64,000 nt of DNA from Candidatus Zhuqueibacterota bacterium (GCA_030950365.1 JAUZRQ010000014.1:1-64000); one strand, 5' to 3'. Counted from the stretch's first letter, positions 8,253 to 17,454 are shown. Numbers and translations: made by a program. The notes: a model not told the origin generated them from the letters alone.

Positions 8253-9542
8253 TTACGATTTGAAAATCGGTTCCAGATACCGCACCGGGCAGGGGTTACC
8301 GCCATCCTGATAATCGCAATCGCCCCAGTAGAAACAGCGTACCGAGCAGATTGGCGCTTTGTCCAGCAGCTTAATTTCGGGATACGCCTTCTTTTCTTCC
8401 TGCAGTTTCTTCTGCATTTTGCGTTTCTGCCACAGGCTGCGGAACATTGATTTGCCGAGCATCTTCACCGTCACCAGTTTGGCCAGGTCCTGCGAGGCTT
8501 TGGATTTCGGATCGTGCAGAATGAACGGCTTGAGATCCCGCACCGCCTCGCGCACGCTCTGGTCATAAGTGATGTAGCCGAGATAATCCACCTCGATGGC
8601 CAGGAGTTCCGCTGCGGCCGCCTGAATCGCCACGCCCTCTTTGACATCGTCGCTCTTGGTGACCATGTTCAAAATGAGCTGCGGTTTGAACGATTCCAAC
8701 ACCTGCTCGAAGAAATCGCCAGTGCGTTCGTCGTGCTCGCGCACTTTTTCCAACACCTGGTGCATGGACAATTGCATGCGGCCGGGCCGGGCGACTTCAT
8801 CGCGCTCCAGCAGTTCGATCACAAATGGATCGCCGTGGAAAGCCCGTTTGAGCTTGCGCATCAAGCAGATTTTGATGAAATTGAATGACTCCTGCAGGGC
8901 CATCGGTTCGGGGTTGGTAACCACAATCCCCTCATCCGCCGAAAGAAAAAAATCGATGACGTTGTAGGAGGAGCCTGCCCCAAGGTCGAGTAGCAAGAAC
9001 TCGGCATTCACCGTGCGCAACTGCCGGATGAATCGCAACTTCTGAGTGTATTTCGGATTGGCCAGCCCGAGCGTGCCGCAAGCGCCGCTGATCAATCGCA
9101 AATTTTCCACCGGCGTTTCCAGCGCGATCTCGTTCAGACTCTCCCGGTTGAGGGTATAGAAATCAAAAAATGTATGTTCCGGTTCCAGGATGCCCATCAC
9201 CGTATGCAGATTGGCGCCGCCGAGATCGGCATCCACCATCACTACTTGATGCTGCTGGCTGGCCAGCGCCACACCGATGGAAGCCGTGAGTACGGTTTTG
9301 CCAACTCCCCCTTTGCCGCCGCCCACCGCAATGATACGGCTATCGTGATCAGTCAGCGCATAATCGTCGGAAAAAATGGTCTTCAGTTCATCAATCTGTT
9401 CAGCGTACACCCAATCGTGATCATCCTCATCCCAGACCAGGTCGGCCGGGGTGAACTTGCCTTTGCGCGCCAGTCCGCGCAGTTCGTGATGGGTAAACGG
9501 CCCAAACTGCTTATTGTCAACCTTGACAAATACCGCATTCAT
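8253..9542 (-). CDS. MinD/FlhG-type P-loop ATPase with N-terminal GYF_2 domain and C-terminal Cys cluster
   Basis: A 429-residue protein. Residues 1-55 look like a GYF_2/DUF4339 domain (FGPFTHHELRGLARKGK, then VWDEDDHDWVYA), a putative peptide-binding module. From about 68 it is a SIMIBI ATPase: deviant Walker A KGGVGKT at 77-83, switch MVDADLGGANLHT, and DLGAGSSYNVIDF. The last 35 residues hold four Cys (399, 403, 409, 418; C-x3-C-x5-C-x8-C) that could bind zinc or an iron-sulfur cluster. MinD/FlhG relatives position membrane or polar complexes; no flagellar, pilus or min genes are nearby, so its partner is unknown. There is a 178-base gap to the amidase gene upstream. Confidence 0.85.
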   Translation of the reverse strand: MNAVFVKVDNKQFGPFTHHELRGLARKGKFTPADLVWDEDDHDWVYAEQIDELKTIFSDDYALTDHDSRIIAVGGGKGGVGKTVLTASIGVALASQQHQVVMVDADLGGANLHTVMGILEPEHTFFDFYTLNRESLNEIALETPVENLRLISGACGTLGLANPKYTQKLRFIRQLRTVNAEFLLLDLGAGSSYNVIDFFLSADEGIVVTNPEPMALQESFNFIKICLMRKLKRAFHGDPFVIELLERDEVARPGRMQLSMHQVLEKVREHDERTGDFFEQVLESFKPQLILNMVTKSDDVKEGVAIQAAAAELLAIEVDYLGYITYDQSVREAVRDLKPFILHDPKSKASQDLAKLVTVKMLGKSMFRSLWQKRKMQKKLQEEKKAYPEIKLLDKAPICSVRCFYWGDCDYQDGGNPCPVRYLEPIFKS

Positions 9543-9720
9543 GATGCCATCCTTGAGTTGAGTTTATGGCTTGCCTCTGAATTCGGCTTATCTAATTCTC
9601 TCGCATTAGTAAAAATATACCCACACCGCCATGTTTTGCAGAGACCGTGAACCATGGCGTTGCTTCAAGTTTACCATCGTCGAGGTGAGAATCGGCAAAT
9701 ACGCACTGAATCAAGCATGG

Positions 9721-10359
9721 TCACTCACCGAAATAGGCATAAATACCATCGCGAATGGCTGCCGCGATTCGATTCTGGTTTTGCTCTTCCAATAGAAACA
9801 AAAGACTTTCGCGATGGGTCAGAAATTCGGTTTCCACCAGGCATGCCGGCATATTGGTCCAGCGCAACACGGCAAAATTCTCGGCTTTCACACCGCGGTT
9901 GCGGTGATCGGGGAAGGCCTGAGTCAGTTGGCGCTGGATGTGATCGGCCAGCGCCCGGCCTTGTGTGCTGTTCGGGAAATGATACGTCTCGATGCCCGAA
10001 GCATCCGGATTCTCCGCCGAGTTGCAATGGATACTGACGAACACTTCGGCGCCCACCGTATTGGCCATATCCGCGCGCTGGCGCAAATCGCCGTTCAAAT
10101 CGTCCGCCAGATGGGCATCGCGGTCACGGGTGAGGACGACGTGATGGCCATCGCCGCGCAGCAACTGCGCCATCTTGAGCCCGATCTGCAGCGTGATGTC
10201 CTTCTCCAGAACCTTCTGACCAGGCTGCAACGGATGATCCACGGTGGCGCCGGAATATTTGCCCCCATGCCCCGGGTCCACCGCAATCACATACCGCCGC
10301 GACGGTCCGATTCTTCCACCTCCGAACAGCCGTCTCAACCACTCCCAGAAACCATTCAT
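9721..10359 (-). CDS. N-acetylmuramoyl-L-alanine amidase (Amidase_3)
   Basis: A 212-residue enzyme that cleaves the amide between MurNAc and L-Ala in peptidoglycan. The zinc ligands of the Amidase_3 fold are visible: DPGHGG (first His), Glu in EKDIT, SIHCNSAE (second His), and the catalytic Glu in CLVETEFLTH. I start at 10359: AGGAGG stands seven bases before this ATG, and the ATG overlaps the stop of the threonine dehydratase gene as ATGA, so the two are probably translationally coupled. The longer open frame to 10464 runs into the upstream gene. No signal peptide is obvious; the N-terminal WEWLRRLFGGG is only amphipathic, so export is unclear. Confidence 0.9.
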   Translation of the reverse strand: MNGFWEWLRRLFGGGRIGPSRRYVIAVDPGHGGKYSGATVDHPLQPGQKVLEKDITLQIGLKMAQLLRGDGHHVVLTRDRDAHLADDLNGDLRQRADMANTVGAEVFVSIHCNSAENPDASGIETYHFPNSTQGRALADHIQRQLTQAFPDHRNRGVKAENFAVLRWTNMPACLVETEFLTHRESLLFLLEEQNQNRIAAAIRDGIYAYFGE

Positions 10360-11330
10360 GAAGATGCCTCCTGTGTTGTCATTTCCCCTTCTCTGGCATA
10401 CTTTTGCAGCAGGCCGTCGATGACCGCTGTGGAAACATTGCCGCCGGTAAGAATCATCGCGCACGTCCCTGCCGAGGGGATGCTGCCCTCAAGCCACGCA
10501 GCGAGGCCCACGGCAGCGGAACCTTCCACCACCCACTTATGCCGTGCCAGGAGCAAATGCATGGCCTGCGCGATGCTTGCTTCACTCACCAGCACCACCT
10601 CATCGACGTACCTCTGCGTCAATGCCAGAGTGGTTTCGTGCACAAACCGGCCAGCAAGGCCGTCGGCCAGGGATGGCTGCACGGGCGTTTCCACCACCCG
10701 CCCGGCCTGCAGTGCCGCATGCATGGCCGGCGACGCCTCCGATTGCACCCCAATCACCCGGACTCCGGGCAGCAACGTCTTGATCGCCAGGGCCACCCCC
10801 GAAATCAGCCCGCCGCCGCCAATCGGTACCACCACGGCTTGCACCTCCGGCAGCACTTCGGCAATCTCCAGCCCCACCGTTCCCTGTCCGGCAATCACCT
10901 CCGGCGCAGCGAAGGCATGCACAAACGGATAGCCCTTCTGGGCGGCAAATTGCAGGGCCAGGGCTTCGGCCTCATCATAATCCCGGCCACCTAATTGCAC
11001 CTGAACCCCCATAGCCTGGAGCGCATTCAATTTGGCCGGAGACACACTTTTCGGCACAAAAATAATAACCCGGCGCCGCAACTTCTGGGCGGCAAAAGCC
11101 ACGCCCAGCCCATGATTGCCGGCCGAGGCCGCTACCAGTGGTCTCTTATCCTGCGGTGACAGCGCCAGTACGGCATTCAGCGCACCACGGATTTTGAACG
11201 ATCCCGTTTTTTGCCAGCATTCCATTTTAAAATGCAGCCCCGGCCAAAAGGCCGACGGCAGCAGCGGCGTCGCATGCACAAACGCGCGGATGCGGCGGTG
11301 CGCCTGCAGAATATCAGAAAAAGTCAACAT
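10356..11330 (-). CDS. PLP-dependent threonine/serine dehydratase
   Basis: A 324-residue fold-type II PLP enzyme expected to deaminate L-threonine or L-serine to the 2-oxo acid. The PLP lysine lies in KTGSFKIRGA near 43, the substrate loop is ASAGNHGLG, and the phosphate-binding loop is GGGGL. LTGGNVS near the C-terminus is typical. There is no C-terminal ACT domain, so it resembles the short catabolic/racemase-like enzymes rather than full-length biosynthetic IlvA. I start at the ATG at 11330 (MLTFSDIL), where the family homology begins; the frame remains open to 11462 but those residues look non-native. AAGG precedes it by eight bases. It is the first gene of a pair with the amidase. Confidence 0.88.
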   Translation of the reverse strand: MLTFSDILQAHRRIRAFVHATPLLPSAFWPGLHFKMECWQKTGSFKIRGALNAVLALSPQDKRPLVAASAGNHGLGVAFAAQKLRRRVIIFVPKSVSPAKLNALQAMGVQVQLGGRDYDEAEALALQFAAQKGYPFVHAFAAPEVIAGQGTVGLEIAEVLPEVQAVVVPIGGGGLISGVALAIKTLLPGVRVIGVQSEASPAMHAALQAGRVVETPVQPSLADGLAGRFVHETTLALTQRYVDEVVLVSEASIAQAMHLLLARHKWVVEGSAAVGLAAWLEGSIPSAGTCAMILTGGNVSTAVIDGLLQKYAREGEMTTQEASS

Positions 11331-11660
11331 GTCCTGAACCTTCGCTGCTATGCATTGAGAAGCTCCTCCGACGGATCCTTTTATCCCAAAATCCGTTTTG
11401 GTCATTATGGCTTTTGCCACCATCGTTCTATGGCTGCAGAAACACCGGAATTTCAAACCCAACCAGAATAGCTACCATCCAACGAACGAAACGTTATGAG
11501 AATTCCAAAATTACCATTGCATTTTTGATGAAAAAGAAATATATATTTTTTACATTGAAAACACAAACGGCGAAATTGCAACATTTTGAATTCGAACGGG
11601 GGCGTGTCGGCGCGCAAACAGATCAATCCAAATTCGATGCGGTAAAACAGGACAGGGGCT
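11331..11660. other. Divergent intergenic region
   Basis: 330 bases between divergently transcribed genes. It is AT-rich near 11500-11590 and must hold promoters for both sides, but I could not pick a convincing pair of boxes. No repeat or small gene seen. Confidence 0.4.
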
Positions 11661-12095
11661 ATGTTCAAACGAATCTTGATTATTTTTTGCATTGCGGCCG
11701 TTTCCCTTTCCCTGGGATGCCGGAAACAGGAAAACGATGAGTATGATACTTTTGACGAGTCGGCCGCGGTGGGGCAGGGCACGGATATCAGCGAGCCGAT
11801 AAGCGAACCATCGGTTAGCAAAACGCCGAGTTACCGAAATCTGCCCTACAGCTTTGGCAAGCCTAAACCGGGCAATTTCGCCATCATAGCCGGCAAATTC
11901 AACAACCTGGAAAAAGCCATCGAACTGTCGCGCAAGCTGCGCCGCCAGCGCATCAATAACTACATCTATCAGGAATCCGAAAAATCCTATCTCGTGCTAA
12001 TTGGCAATTTTGTCACCCGGGCTCAGACAGAAAAAAACCTCAAATACCTCAAACGCAAAGGCCTGGACCATCTCGAGATTTACGCCGCACAATAA
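11661..12095 (+). CDS. SPOR-domain lipoprotein
   Basis: A 144-residue protein with a signal peptide and lipobox (LSLGC, Cys20). An acidic, flexible linker follows (about 21-70), then a SPOR domain (about 71-143; [20 protein letters not shown] and [17 protein letters not shown]). SPOR domains bind peptidoglycan stripped of stem peptides at division sites, so the product probably sits in the periplasm, lipid-anchored, near the septum. AGGGG lies just before the ATG. dut follows 20 bases after the stop and is likely co-transcribed. Confidence 0.85.
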   Translation: MFKRILIIFCIAAVSLSLGCRKQENDEYDTFDESAAVGQGTDISEPISEPSVSKTPSYRNLPYSFGKPKPGNFAIIAGKFNNLEKAIELSRKLRRQRINNYIYQESEKSYLVLIGNFVTRAQTEKNLKYLKRKGLDHLEIYAAQ

Positions 12096-12115
12096 CTTGC
12101 AACCTGGACTCAATC

Positions 12116-12586
12116 ATGCATGCGCCCACAACCGAAGTCGTCATCCAGATCAAACGCCTCGAGCACGGCTCCGATCTGCCTTTACCACAATACATGACGC
12201 CCGATGCCGCCGGTATGGATTTGCTCGCCGCGGTGGACGATGCCGTTACGCTGCAACCCGGCGAGTATCGCCTCATTCCCACCGGCATCGCCATTGCCCT
12301 GCCGCGCGGCTACGAAGCCCAGGTTCGGCCGCGCAGTGGCCTGGCTCTGAAGCATGGCATATCCGTACTGAATGCACCGGGAACCATCGACGCCGATTAC
12401 CGGGGGGAAGTTGGTGTGATTTTGATCAATCATGGCAACGAGCCATTCGTCGTGCGTCGCGGGGATCGGATAGCGCAGCTGGTGATTGCCCCCTACAGCC
12501 GAGCGACCTGGGATCCGGTGGATCGTCTGCCGATGAGTGATCGTGGCGCGGGCGGTTTTGGTAGCACCGGCCATACGTCCGGATGA
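12116..12586 (+). CDS. dut: dUTP diphosphatase (dUTPase)
   Basis: A 156-residue trimeric-type dUTPase that hydrolyses dUTP to dUMP and PPi, keeping uracil out of DNA and feeding dTMP synthesis. All five motifs are present: AGMDLLA (I), [12 protein letters not shown] (II), [15 protein letters not shown] (III, with catalytic Asp and the uracil-sensing Tyr), [10 protein letters not shown] (IV), and the C-terminal [10 protein letters not shown] arm (V). Length and motif order are normal. It follows the SPOR lipoprotein gene and is followed by a foldback element. Confidence 0.96.
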   Translation: MHAPTTEVVIQIKRLEHGSDLPLPQYMTPDAAGMDLLAAVDDAVTLQPGEYRLIPTGIAIALPRGYEAQVRPRSGLALKHGISVLNAPGTIDADYRGEVGVILINHGNEPFVVRRGDRIAQLVIAPYSRATWDPVDRLPMSDRGAGGFGSTGHTSG

Positions 12587-12594
12587 AAACAAAG

Positions 12595-12717
12595 AGGGCT
12601 GCCGCAAAAGTCGCATCTCGTGCATCCGTCACGCCAAGCAAAGTAGAAGTATGGCAGCCCATTTCCATACTTCAGCTCCGCTTTGCGTGACACGAGGCGG
12701 ACTTTTGAGACAGCCCT
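12595..12717. repeat. 123-bp foldback (MITE-like) element
   Basis: Two imperfect complementary arms of about 55-59 bases (12595-12653 and 12664-12717) flank a 10-base spacer. The outer ends are AGGGCTGCCGCAAAAGTC on the left and the complement of AGGGCTGTCTCAAAAGTC on the right, which look like insertion-sequence ends. It lies nine bases after dut and before the convergent DUF5679 gene, so its transcript would also form a strong hairpin able to act as a two-way terminator. No target duplication is obvious. Confidence 0.7.
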
Positions 12718-12735
12718 TTATGCGAAGGTTTTAGC

Positions 12736-12885
12736 TTATTTGGACGGCAAAATTTTGTACATTCCCGTGCCACACTCTTTGCACTTGCCCTTCATGGCCG
12801 GCCGACCGTTCTTCATGGTGACTCGTTCCGCATTCACCATTTCGGTTTTCTTCTTGCACTTGACACAATATGCTGTTTCCGCCAT
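12736..12885 (-). CDS. Small zinc-ribbon-like protein, DUF5679
   Basis: A 49-residue protein starting MAETAYCVKCKKKTEM, with a second pair CKECG near residue 35, giving two Cys-x2-Cys knuckles. This is the DUF5679 family, short proteins thought to bind zinc and of unknown function. GGAGG lies five bases before the ATG, which strongly supports the start. It is monocistronic and convergent with dut. Confidence 0.88.
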   Translation of the reverse strand: MAETAYCVKCKKKTEMVNAERVTMKNGRPAMKGKCKECGTGMYKILPSK

Positions 12886-13020
12886 CAGGTCCTCCCGAGA
12901 TTAAAGTGAATAAAAAGTAACCATTGAAGCATGCTGAAATTAGGATTTTTTCACAAAAATGCAAGGGCATTTTTGCAAAACGTCTATTTTTCTCACTACA
13001 CTCCTCATACCACCTTTAGG

Positions 13021-13653
13021 CTAAAATAAAAACAACACCAGCCCAATGCCAAATAAAAAACCACCAACGCTGGTCCCTTCGAAACCGCTTTTACCCTTCG
13101 GACCGGCCGAGGTGAGCTCAACATCGAAATTGACGGCCATGCGAGGCGATAGCGGATAGTGTAAGCCAAAGTCGATGAAAAAGCCGCTGGCCGTGGTTTT
13201 CTTTTCATCTCCTGAGACCAGCACTCCCGAAAACACACTGACACCACCGGTTTCGACGATATCAAAAAAGGCGAAGCCAAAACTGAAGTAGTTAGACATC
13301 GTCTCCCGATCAATACCCATGTAGCGCACGCCCACGTTGATCCAGCGCTGCCGCCAGTTCAAGTCGTAAGTCTGGCGCCGGTCTTGAAACGTCGTGCTCT
13401 TGCTGAACTGACGATACTTCACCACGAGATGATACGGCGCCTTCACCCGCAGGTTCACATGCCCGCCGTAAACAAATCCAGTGCGGCCCTTGTAGTAGTT
13501 GTCGAAATCATCATAGGAAATTCGGAAAAAACCACCGCTTGCCCCAATGGACAGTCGTCCCGGCGCCGGTGCCATCTCGAATTGACCGTAGGTCGCTGCC
13601 GGCGCCAGCAGCCCCACGAACAGCCCCATCAGCCAGAACTTCTGTGTGCGCAC
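13021..13653 (-). CDS. Outer-membrane beta-barrel protein
   Basis: A 210-residue protein with a signal peptide (1-23, cleavage after TYG). The rest is a series of alternating hydrophobic/polar strands rich in Gly, Tyr and Phe (LSIGASGGFFRISYDDF, GFVYGGHVNLRV, LVVKYRQFSK, RWINVGVRYMG) and it ends in FGIGLVLFLF. This fits a small eight- or ten-stranded barrel in the outer membrane. No specific family recognised; transport or structural role unknown. Confidence 0.75.
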   Translation of the reverse strand: MRTQKFWLMGLFVGLLAPAATYGQFEMAPAPGRLSIGASGGFFRISYDDFDNYYKGRTGFVYGGHVNLRVKAPYHLVVKYRQFSKSTTFQDRRQTYDLNWRQRWINVGVRYMGIDRETMSNYFSFGFAFFDIVETGGVSVFSGVLVSGDEKKTTASGFFIDFGLHYPLSPRMAVNFDVELTSAGPKGKSGFEGTSVGGFLFGIGLVLFLF

Positions 13654-14071
13654 CGTTTCAACCCTCCGTTAGATTTGTCTGTCACCAATTGGCTGCACTG
13701 TTTCTTGAATTTTCCGTCCCGTGAGGTTCTGCATCTTCAAGCAATAACAGCTGACGCAGATTCAGCAATCTGCACAGTATTTTCAATGACGCCTTGCTGG
13801 CAACACTTACTCTGACATTCTCAGCGGCTTTGTTGAACGAACTGAAAAAGCCTATCCAATCTGCGTGGTAAATCAAAGACAATTCAGCACGGCAATGGAC
13901 CCTCGATTCGTAAAATAAACATTGCGCTTCCTTTTCAAAAGGCTTTTCATCCCGATGCACCCGGCATCTTCTTCATGCCTTCATTTGTGCCGGGCGGGGC
14001 TGGCAACGCCGGTTCGATCTCATAATCGAGATGCGGATGCTGCTGACACCTTAATCACGCCGGCTGTGGGC
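13654..14071. other. Non-coding gap
   Basis: 418 bases between two minus-strand genes. A 92-codon minus-strand frame (13682-13960, GTG start) exists but has no ribosome site and no recognisable pattern; I do not call it. Nothing else clear. Confidence 0.4.
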
Positions 14072-15112
14072 TTATTCCACCGGTTCACCCAGTAACAGCC
14101 GATGCAGCTTTTCGACCCGCTCCACTTCGCCGAGGACGATGAGCTGATCGCCGCCTTCCACCATGGTGGACGATTGCGGATTGTAAATGAACTGGGGCCG
14201 GCCGTTAACCTGCTTGATGATGGCGATCACGATCAGGCCAGTGCGTTGTGGAATTTCCAGCTCGCGCAGGCTCTTTTTGTGAAACGCCGACTCTGGCGGC
14301 ACTGTGACCTCCTCCAGCCGCAGGGCAATCTCCTGATCGCGGGTGACCACATCCAGGAAATTAACCACATTCGGCCGCAGCACCACGGCTGCCATGCGAA
14401 TGCCCTCGGTCAGATTCGGCGAAACCACGTGCGTGGCGCCGGCCTTGTACATTTTGCCAGCGGTGTGTGGATCCACGGCGCGCGCAATCACCTTCAGGTC
14501 CGGATTGAGCGAACGCGCGGAAATGACCACAAACAGATTGGCCGTATCTTCCGACAGCGCCGTGATCAGCGCGGACGCCTGCTTGATATTGGCCTCTTCA
14601 AGCACCTCGTCCTTGGTGGCATCGCCGGACAGCACCAGCAGATTCGGATACTGCTCCGTCAGATAGTCGATGACTTCTTCATCTTCCTCAATCACCACCA
14701 GTTCTTTCTTTGCCTGTTGAAATTCATCGATGACGGTTTTGCCGGTTTCACCGGCGCCACACAGAATGGTATGTCCGCGCAGTTTCTGGATTTCTTTTTT
14801 CATCCGTTTTCTTCTGAAATTGGTTAACAATTCCTGCTTTACAAAAAGGCTGGTCACCGTGGCGGATAGCATGGCCAGGATGATCACCCCGAACAGAATC
14901 AACAGAATTGTGAACACCCGGCCCGGCACCCCCAGCGGACGCACCTCGCCAAAGCCAACCGTAGAAAAAGTGATAAATGTCATGTAAACGGCATCCAGCC
15001 AGGCATAGCCTTCGATGATAATATATCCGATAGTGCCTAACAGCAGCAACAAGATCAGGCCGATCCCCACCGTGATGAAATTTCTCAGAGTGATATTGCT
15101 CCTGCCATCCAT
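14072..15112 (-). CDS. Two-TM potassium channel with RCK (TrkA-N/TrkA-C) domains
   Basis: A 346-residue protein. Helix 1 is at about 11-32, a pore loop with the selectivity filter TVGFGE is at 51-56, and helix 2 is at about 64-92. The cytoplasmic part has an RCK-N Rossmann domain (ILCGAGETGKTVIDEF, then an acidic end to strand 2 VVIEEDEE) and an RCK-C domain from about 262. This is the Kch/MthK architecture: a K+ channel gated by ligand binding to the RCK ring. The ligand is unknown. It begins 35 bases before the vanZ-like gene end (minus strand), so it may be separate from that group. Confidence 0.93.
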   Translation of the reverse strand: MDGRSNITLRNFITVGIGLILLLLLGTIGYIIIEGYAWLDAVYMTFITFSTVGFGEVRPLGVPGRVFTILLILFGVIILAMLSATVTSLFVKQELLTNFRRKRMKKEIQKLRGHTILCGAGETGKTVIDEFQQAKKELVVIEEDEEVIDYLTEQYPNLLVLSGDATKDEVLEEANIKQASALITALSEDTANLFVVISARSLNPDLKVIARAVDPHTAGKMYKAGATHVVSPNLTEGIRMAAVVLRPNVVNFLDVVTRDQEIALRLEEVTVPPESAFHKKSLRELEIPQRTGLIVIAIIKQVNGRPQFIYNPQSSTMVEGGDQLIVLGEVERVEKLHRLLLGEPVE

Positions 15113-15147
15113 TCGATTGCTTAGTTCCTTTTCGGGTCAGGTCTGCC

Positions 15148-15519
15148 TTATTTTCGTCGATTCTTCGAAGCGAACCGTTGTTGCCACAAAGCGCCGAAAA
15201 CGACTCCGATCCCATCCGCCAGCCAGTCGAACGGGTCCATGGTTCGTCCGGGCACGAACGCCTGGTGGATTTCGTCCGAAAGCCCATAAAGTACGCCAAA
15301 AATCACCGCCCACAGCAATGGGTGATGTTGCATCGGCCCCGGATGCAGGGATGTGGCGCGCATCAAAAAATAGCCCAGCGGTGCATACAGCACAAAATGG
15401 GCCATTTTATCGCTGTATGGAAACAGCTCCACATCTGGAGTGAGATCGGGCATTGATGAGAGTACGAAAATCATCGCGGCCCAGAACACTGCCGGCAGCC
15501 AGATGCGTAGCCCAGTCAT
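15148..15519 (-). CDS. VanZ-like membrane protein
   Basis: A 123-residue protein with four predicted helices. VanZ family marks are FVLSSMP in helix 1, DKMAHFVLYAPLGYF in helix 2, SDEIHQAFVPGRTMDPFDW between helices 3 and 4, and ADGIGVVFGAL in helix 4. VanZ relatives confer low-level teicoplanin resistance in one case; most have no assigned function. The start ATG overlaps the nnr stop as ATGA, so it is translationally coupled to nnr and acpS. Confidence 0.88.
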   Translation of the reverse strand: MTGLRIWLPAVFWAAMIFVLSSMPDLTPDVELFPYSDKMAHFVLYAPLGYFLMRATSLHPGPMQHHPLLWAVIFGVLYGLSDEIHQAFVPGRTMDPFDWLADGIGVVFGALWQQRFASKNRRK

Positions 15520-17087
15520 GACATGCGGCCCCGTTTGCTTTCAATTCGTGAAAATACTACGGCCAGACGTTCAAGCACATCCCCAGCATTGAGGGCCAGT
15601 TCGCCGAGATCGTCGCGCGCCACATCACCGGCGCGGCTGTGGGCGAACATGCCCAAAATCAGGGCGCTTCGGGCGTCTCGGGTCTGGCCGGCAAGTCCGG
15701 CGATGGTGCCGGTGAGCACATCGCCCATGCCGGCGCTGGCCATGCCAGCGTTGCCCGCCGCGTTAACGAACACCTCGCCTTCCGCCGTGGCGGCCACCGA
15801 TGGCGCACCTTTGAGCAACAAATGCAGGCCATACTTACCGGCAAATTCCCGCGCCACTTCGATGGGATCGTTCAAAATATCCTGCTTGGTTATACCGGTC
15901 AGCCGCGAAAACTCGCCGGGATGCGGTGTGAGAATGATGTCGCCCTTTTTGCGGGCAAACACATCCGCTTCTCCTGCCAGAGCATTGATGCCATCGGCAT
16001 CGAGCACCAGGGTGCCCTCGTACTCAGCGATTAGCCGGCGAACCAACGCGGCCACGCTGCTTCCGGTACCCAGGCCAGGACCGGCCGCGATGGCATCCGC
16101 CCACGCTAGTCGCTTTGCAATGACCGGCCAGGCTGACTCGGCCAATTGGCCACTTTTCTCGGCCAGCGGCTCCTTGATCACTTCGATCAGTCGGCCTTCG
16201 AGCTGTTCCGCCAGGCTGCGGGTACACCCCAGTATCACCAGTCCGGCTCCAGCCCGCAGCGCCGCGCGGCTGCACAAATACGCCGCGCCGCCCATGCCCG
16301 TGCTGCCGGCGATGATGTAAATCTGGCCGCAGCGGTTTTTGAACGCCGTGCGCTCGCGTTCCGGTAGAAACCGACTGGCGAGCTGTTCGTCCAGAAAATA
16401 GGTGCGCGGATGCACCGCCTCGAACGCCGCGGCCGGGAAACCAATATCGGCGACCACAATGTGGCCGGCATGCTCGTGGCCCGGCGAGAAAATCAGCCCG
16501 GGTTTCAGCGCGCCGAAGGTTACGGTGGCATCGGCGCGGATGGCGTCCGGATCACAGGCGCCGGTATTGGCATCGACGCCGGTGGGCAGGTCTACCGCCA
16601 CCACATGCGCCGGGCTGGCATTGATCCGCCGGGCCACCGTGCGGTATGGCTCACGCAGGCCGCCGCGTGCGCCGGTGCCCAGCATGGCATCCACGATCAA
16701 ATCGGCCCGGGCCAGCAGCGCCTCGGTTTGCTCGCTCAGCGGCTCAACCTGGTGTCTCAGCCGCTGCCAGATTTGCAGATTCAGCAGTGCATCGCCTTTG
16801 ACCTGCTCCACATCGGCCAGCAACACGACATGCACCTCGCGGACGGTATCGGCGAGGCGCCGCGCCACCACGAAGCCATCGCCGCCATTGTTGCCCCGGC
16901 CACATACCACCACCACAGTGGCCGCGGCCGGTTCGGGCAACCGCTGCAGGCAAACATCGGCCACGGAGCGCCCGGCCTGTTCCATGAGGACTGCTCCGGG
17001 AATGCCGAGCCGCTCAATCGCGTGGCGATCCACATTCGCCATTTCTTCGGCCCGGAGCACGAATTTATGCTTCACCTGAAGATCCAT
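15516..17087 (-). CDS. nnr: Bifunctional NAD(P)H-hydrate epimerase / ADP-dependent dehydratase
   Basis: A 523-residue fusion that repairs hydrated NAD(P)H. Residues about 1-215 are the YjeF_N epimerase (GRGNNGGDGFVVARRL, VVDAMLGTG, DLPTGVDANTG). Residues about 225-510 are the ribokinase-like dehydratase (GSTGMGGAAYL, GPGLGTGSS, LDADGINAL, LTPHPGEFSRL, and NAGMASAGMGDVLTG with the catalytic Asp). Length matches the E. coli fusion. It overlaps acpS by 23 bases upstream, as in many bacteria where acpS and nnr are adjacent, and vanZ by four bases downstream. Confidence 0.95.
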   Translation of the reverse strand: MDLQVKHKFVLRAEEMANVDRHAIERLGIPGAVLMEQAGRSVADVCLQRLPEPAAATVVVVCGRGNNGGDGFVVARRLADTVREVHVVLLADVEQVKGDALLNLQIWQRLRHQVEPLSEQTEALLARADLIVDAMLGTGARGGLREPYRTVARRINASPAHVVAVDLPTGVDANTGACDPDAIRADATVTFGALKPGLIFSPGHEHAGHIVVADIGFPAAAFEAVHPRTYFLDEQLASRFLPERERTAFKNRCGQIYIIAGSTGMGGAAYLCSRAALRAGAGLVILGCTRSLAEQLEGRLIEVIKEPLAEKSGQLAESAWPVIAKRLAWADAIAAGPGLGTGSSVAALVRRLIAEYEGTLVLDADGINALAGEADVFARKKGDIILTPHPGEFSRLTGITKQDILNDPIEVAREFAGKYGLHLLLKGAPSVAATAEGEVFVNAAGNAGMASAGMGDVLTGTIAGLAGQTRDARSALILGMFAHSRAGDVARDDLGELALNAGDVLERLAVVFSRIESKRGRMS

Positions 17088-17454
17088 CTTCGATCACCAC
17101 CATTGCAATGGCCATGGATTGTGTGTGAGATAGGCTGAGAAACACCCGACGGCCGGAAAGCCGCTCGCGCAGCCGCCCGGACAGGCCAATTTCCGGGCTG
17201 CCGGCGGCGTTGACCCGGACGAAGACATCCTTCCAGCCACAGGCTTCGCCAATGCCGGTTCCCAGCGCCTTGGCAAAGGCTTCCTTGGCTGCGAATCGGG
17301 CGGCAAACGAAAAATAGGGCCGCGAGCGTGACTGGCAATAGGCGATCTCCTCCGCCGTAAACACTTTCTGATAGAAACGCTCGCCCCATTTTTCCAGCAT
17401 GAAACGCATGCGCTGGATCTCCACCAGATCCACGCCGATACCCGATACGGCCAT
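17065..17454 (-). CDS. acpS: Holo-[acyl-carrier-protein] synthase
   Basis: A 129-residue 4'-phosphopantetheinyl transferase that activates ACP for fatty acid synthesis. GIGVDLVEI carries the first Mg2+-binding Asp (residue 9), and RFAAKEAFAKALGTG the second acidic ligand (Glu58) plus the CoA-binding Lys. LSLSHT near the end is typical. I begin at the ATG at 17454 (MAVSGIG), where family homology starts; the frame extends 16 codons upstream. It heads the acpS-nnr-vanZ group. Confidence 0.94.
   Translation of the reverse strand: MAVSGIGVDLVEIQRMRFMLEKWGERFYQKVFTAEEIAYCQSRSRPYFSFAARFAAKEAFAKALGTGIGEACGWKDVFVRVNAAGSPEIGLSGRLRERLSGRRVFLSLSHTQSMAIAMVVIEDGSSGEA

Noticed and set aside
13682-13960. 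92-codon minus-strand frame in the gap before the K+ channel gene
   Set aside because: GTG start without a ribosome site and no family resemblance; residue pattern not convincing.
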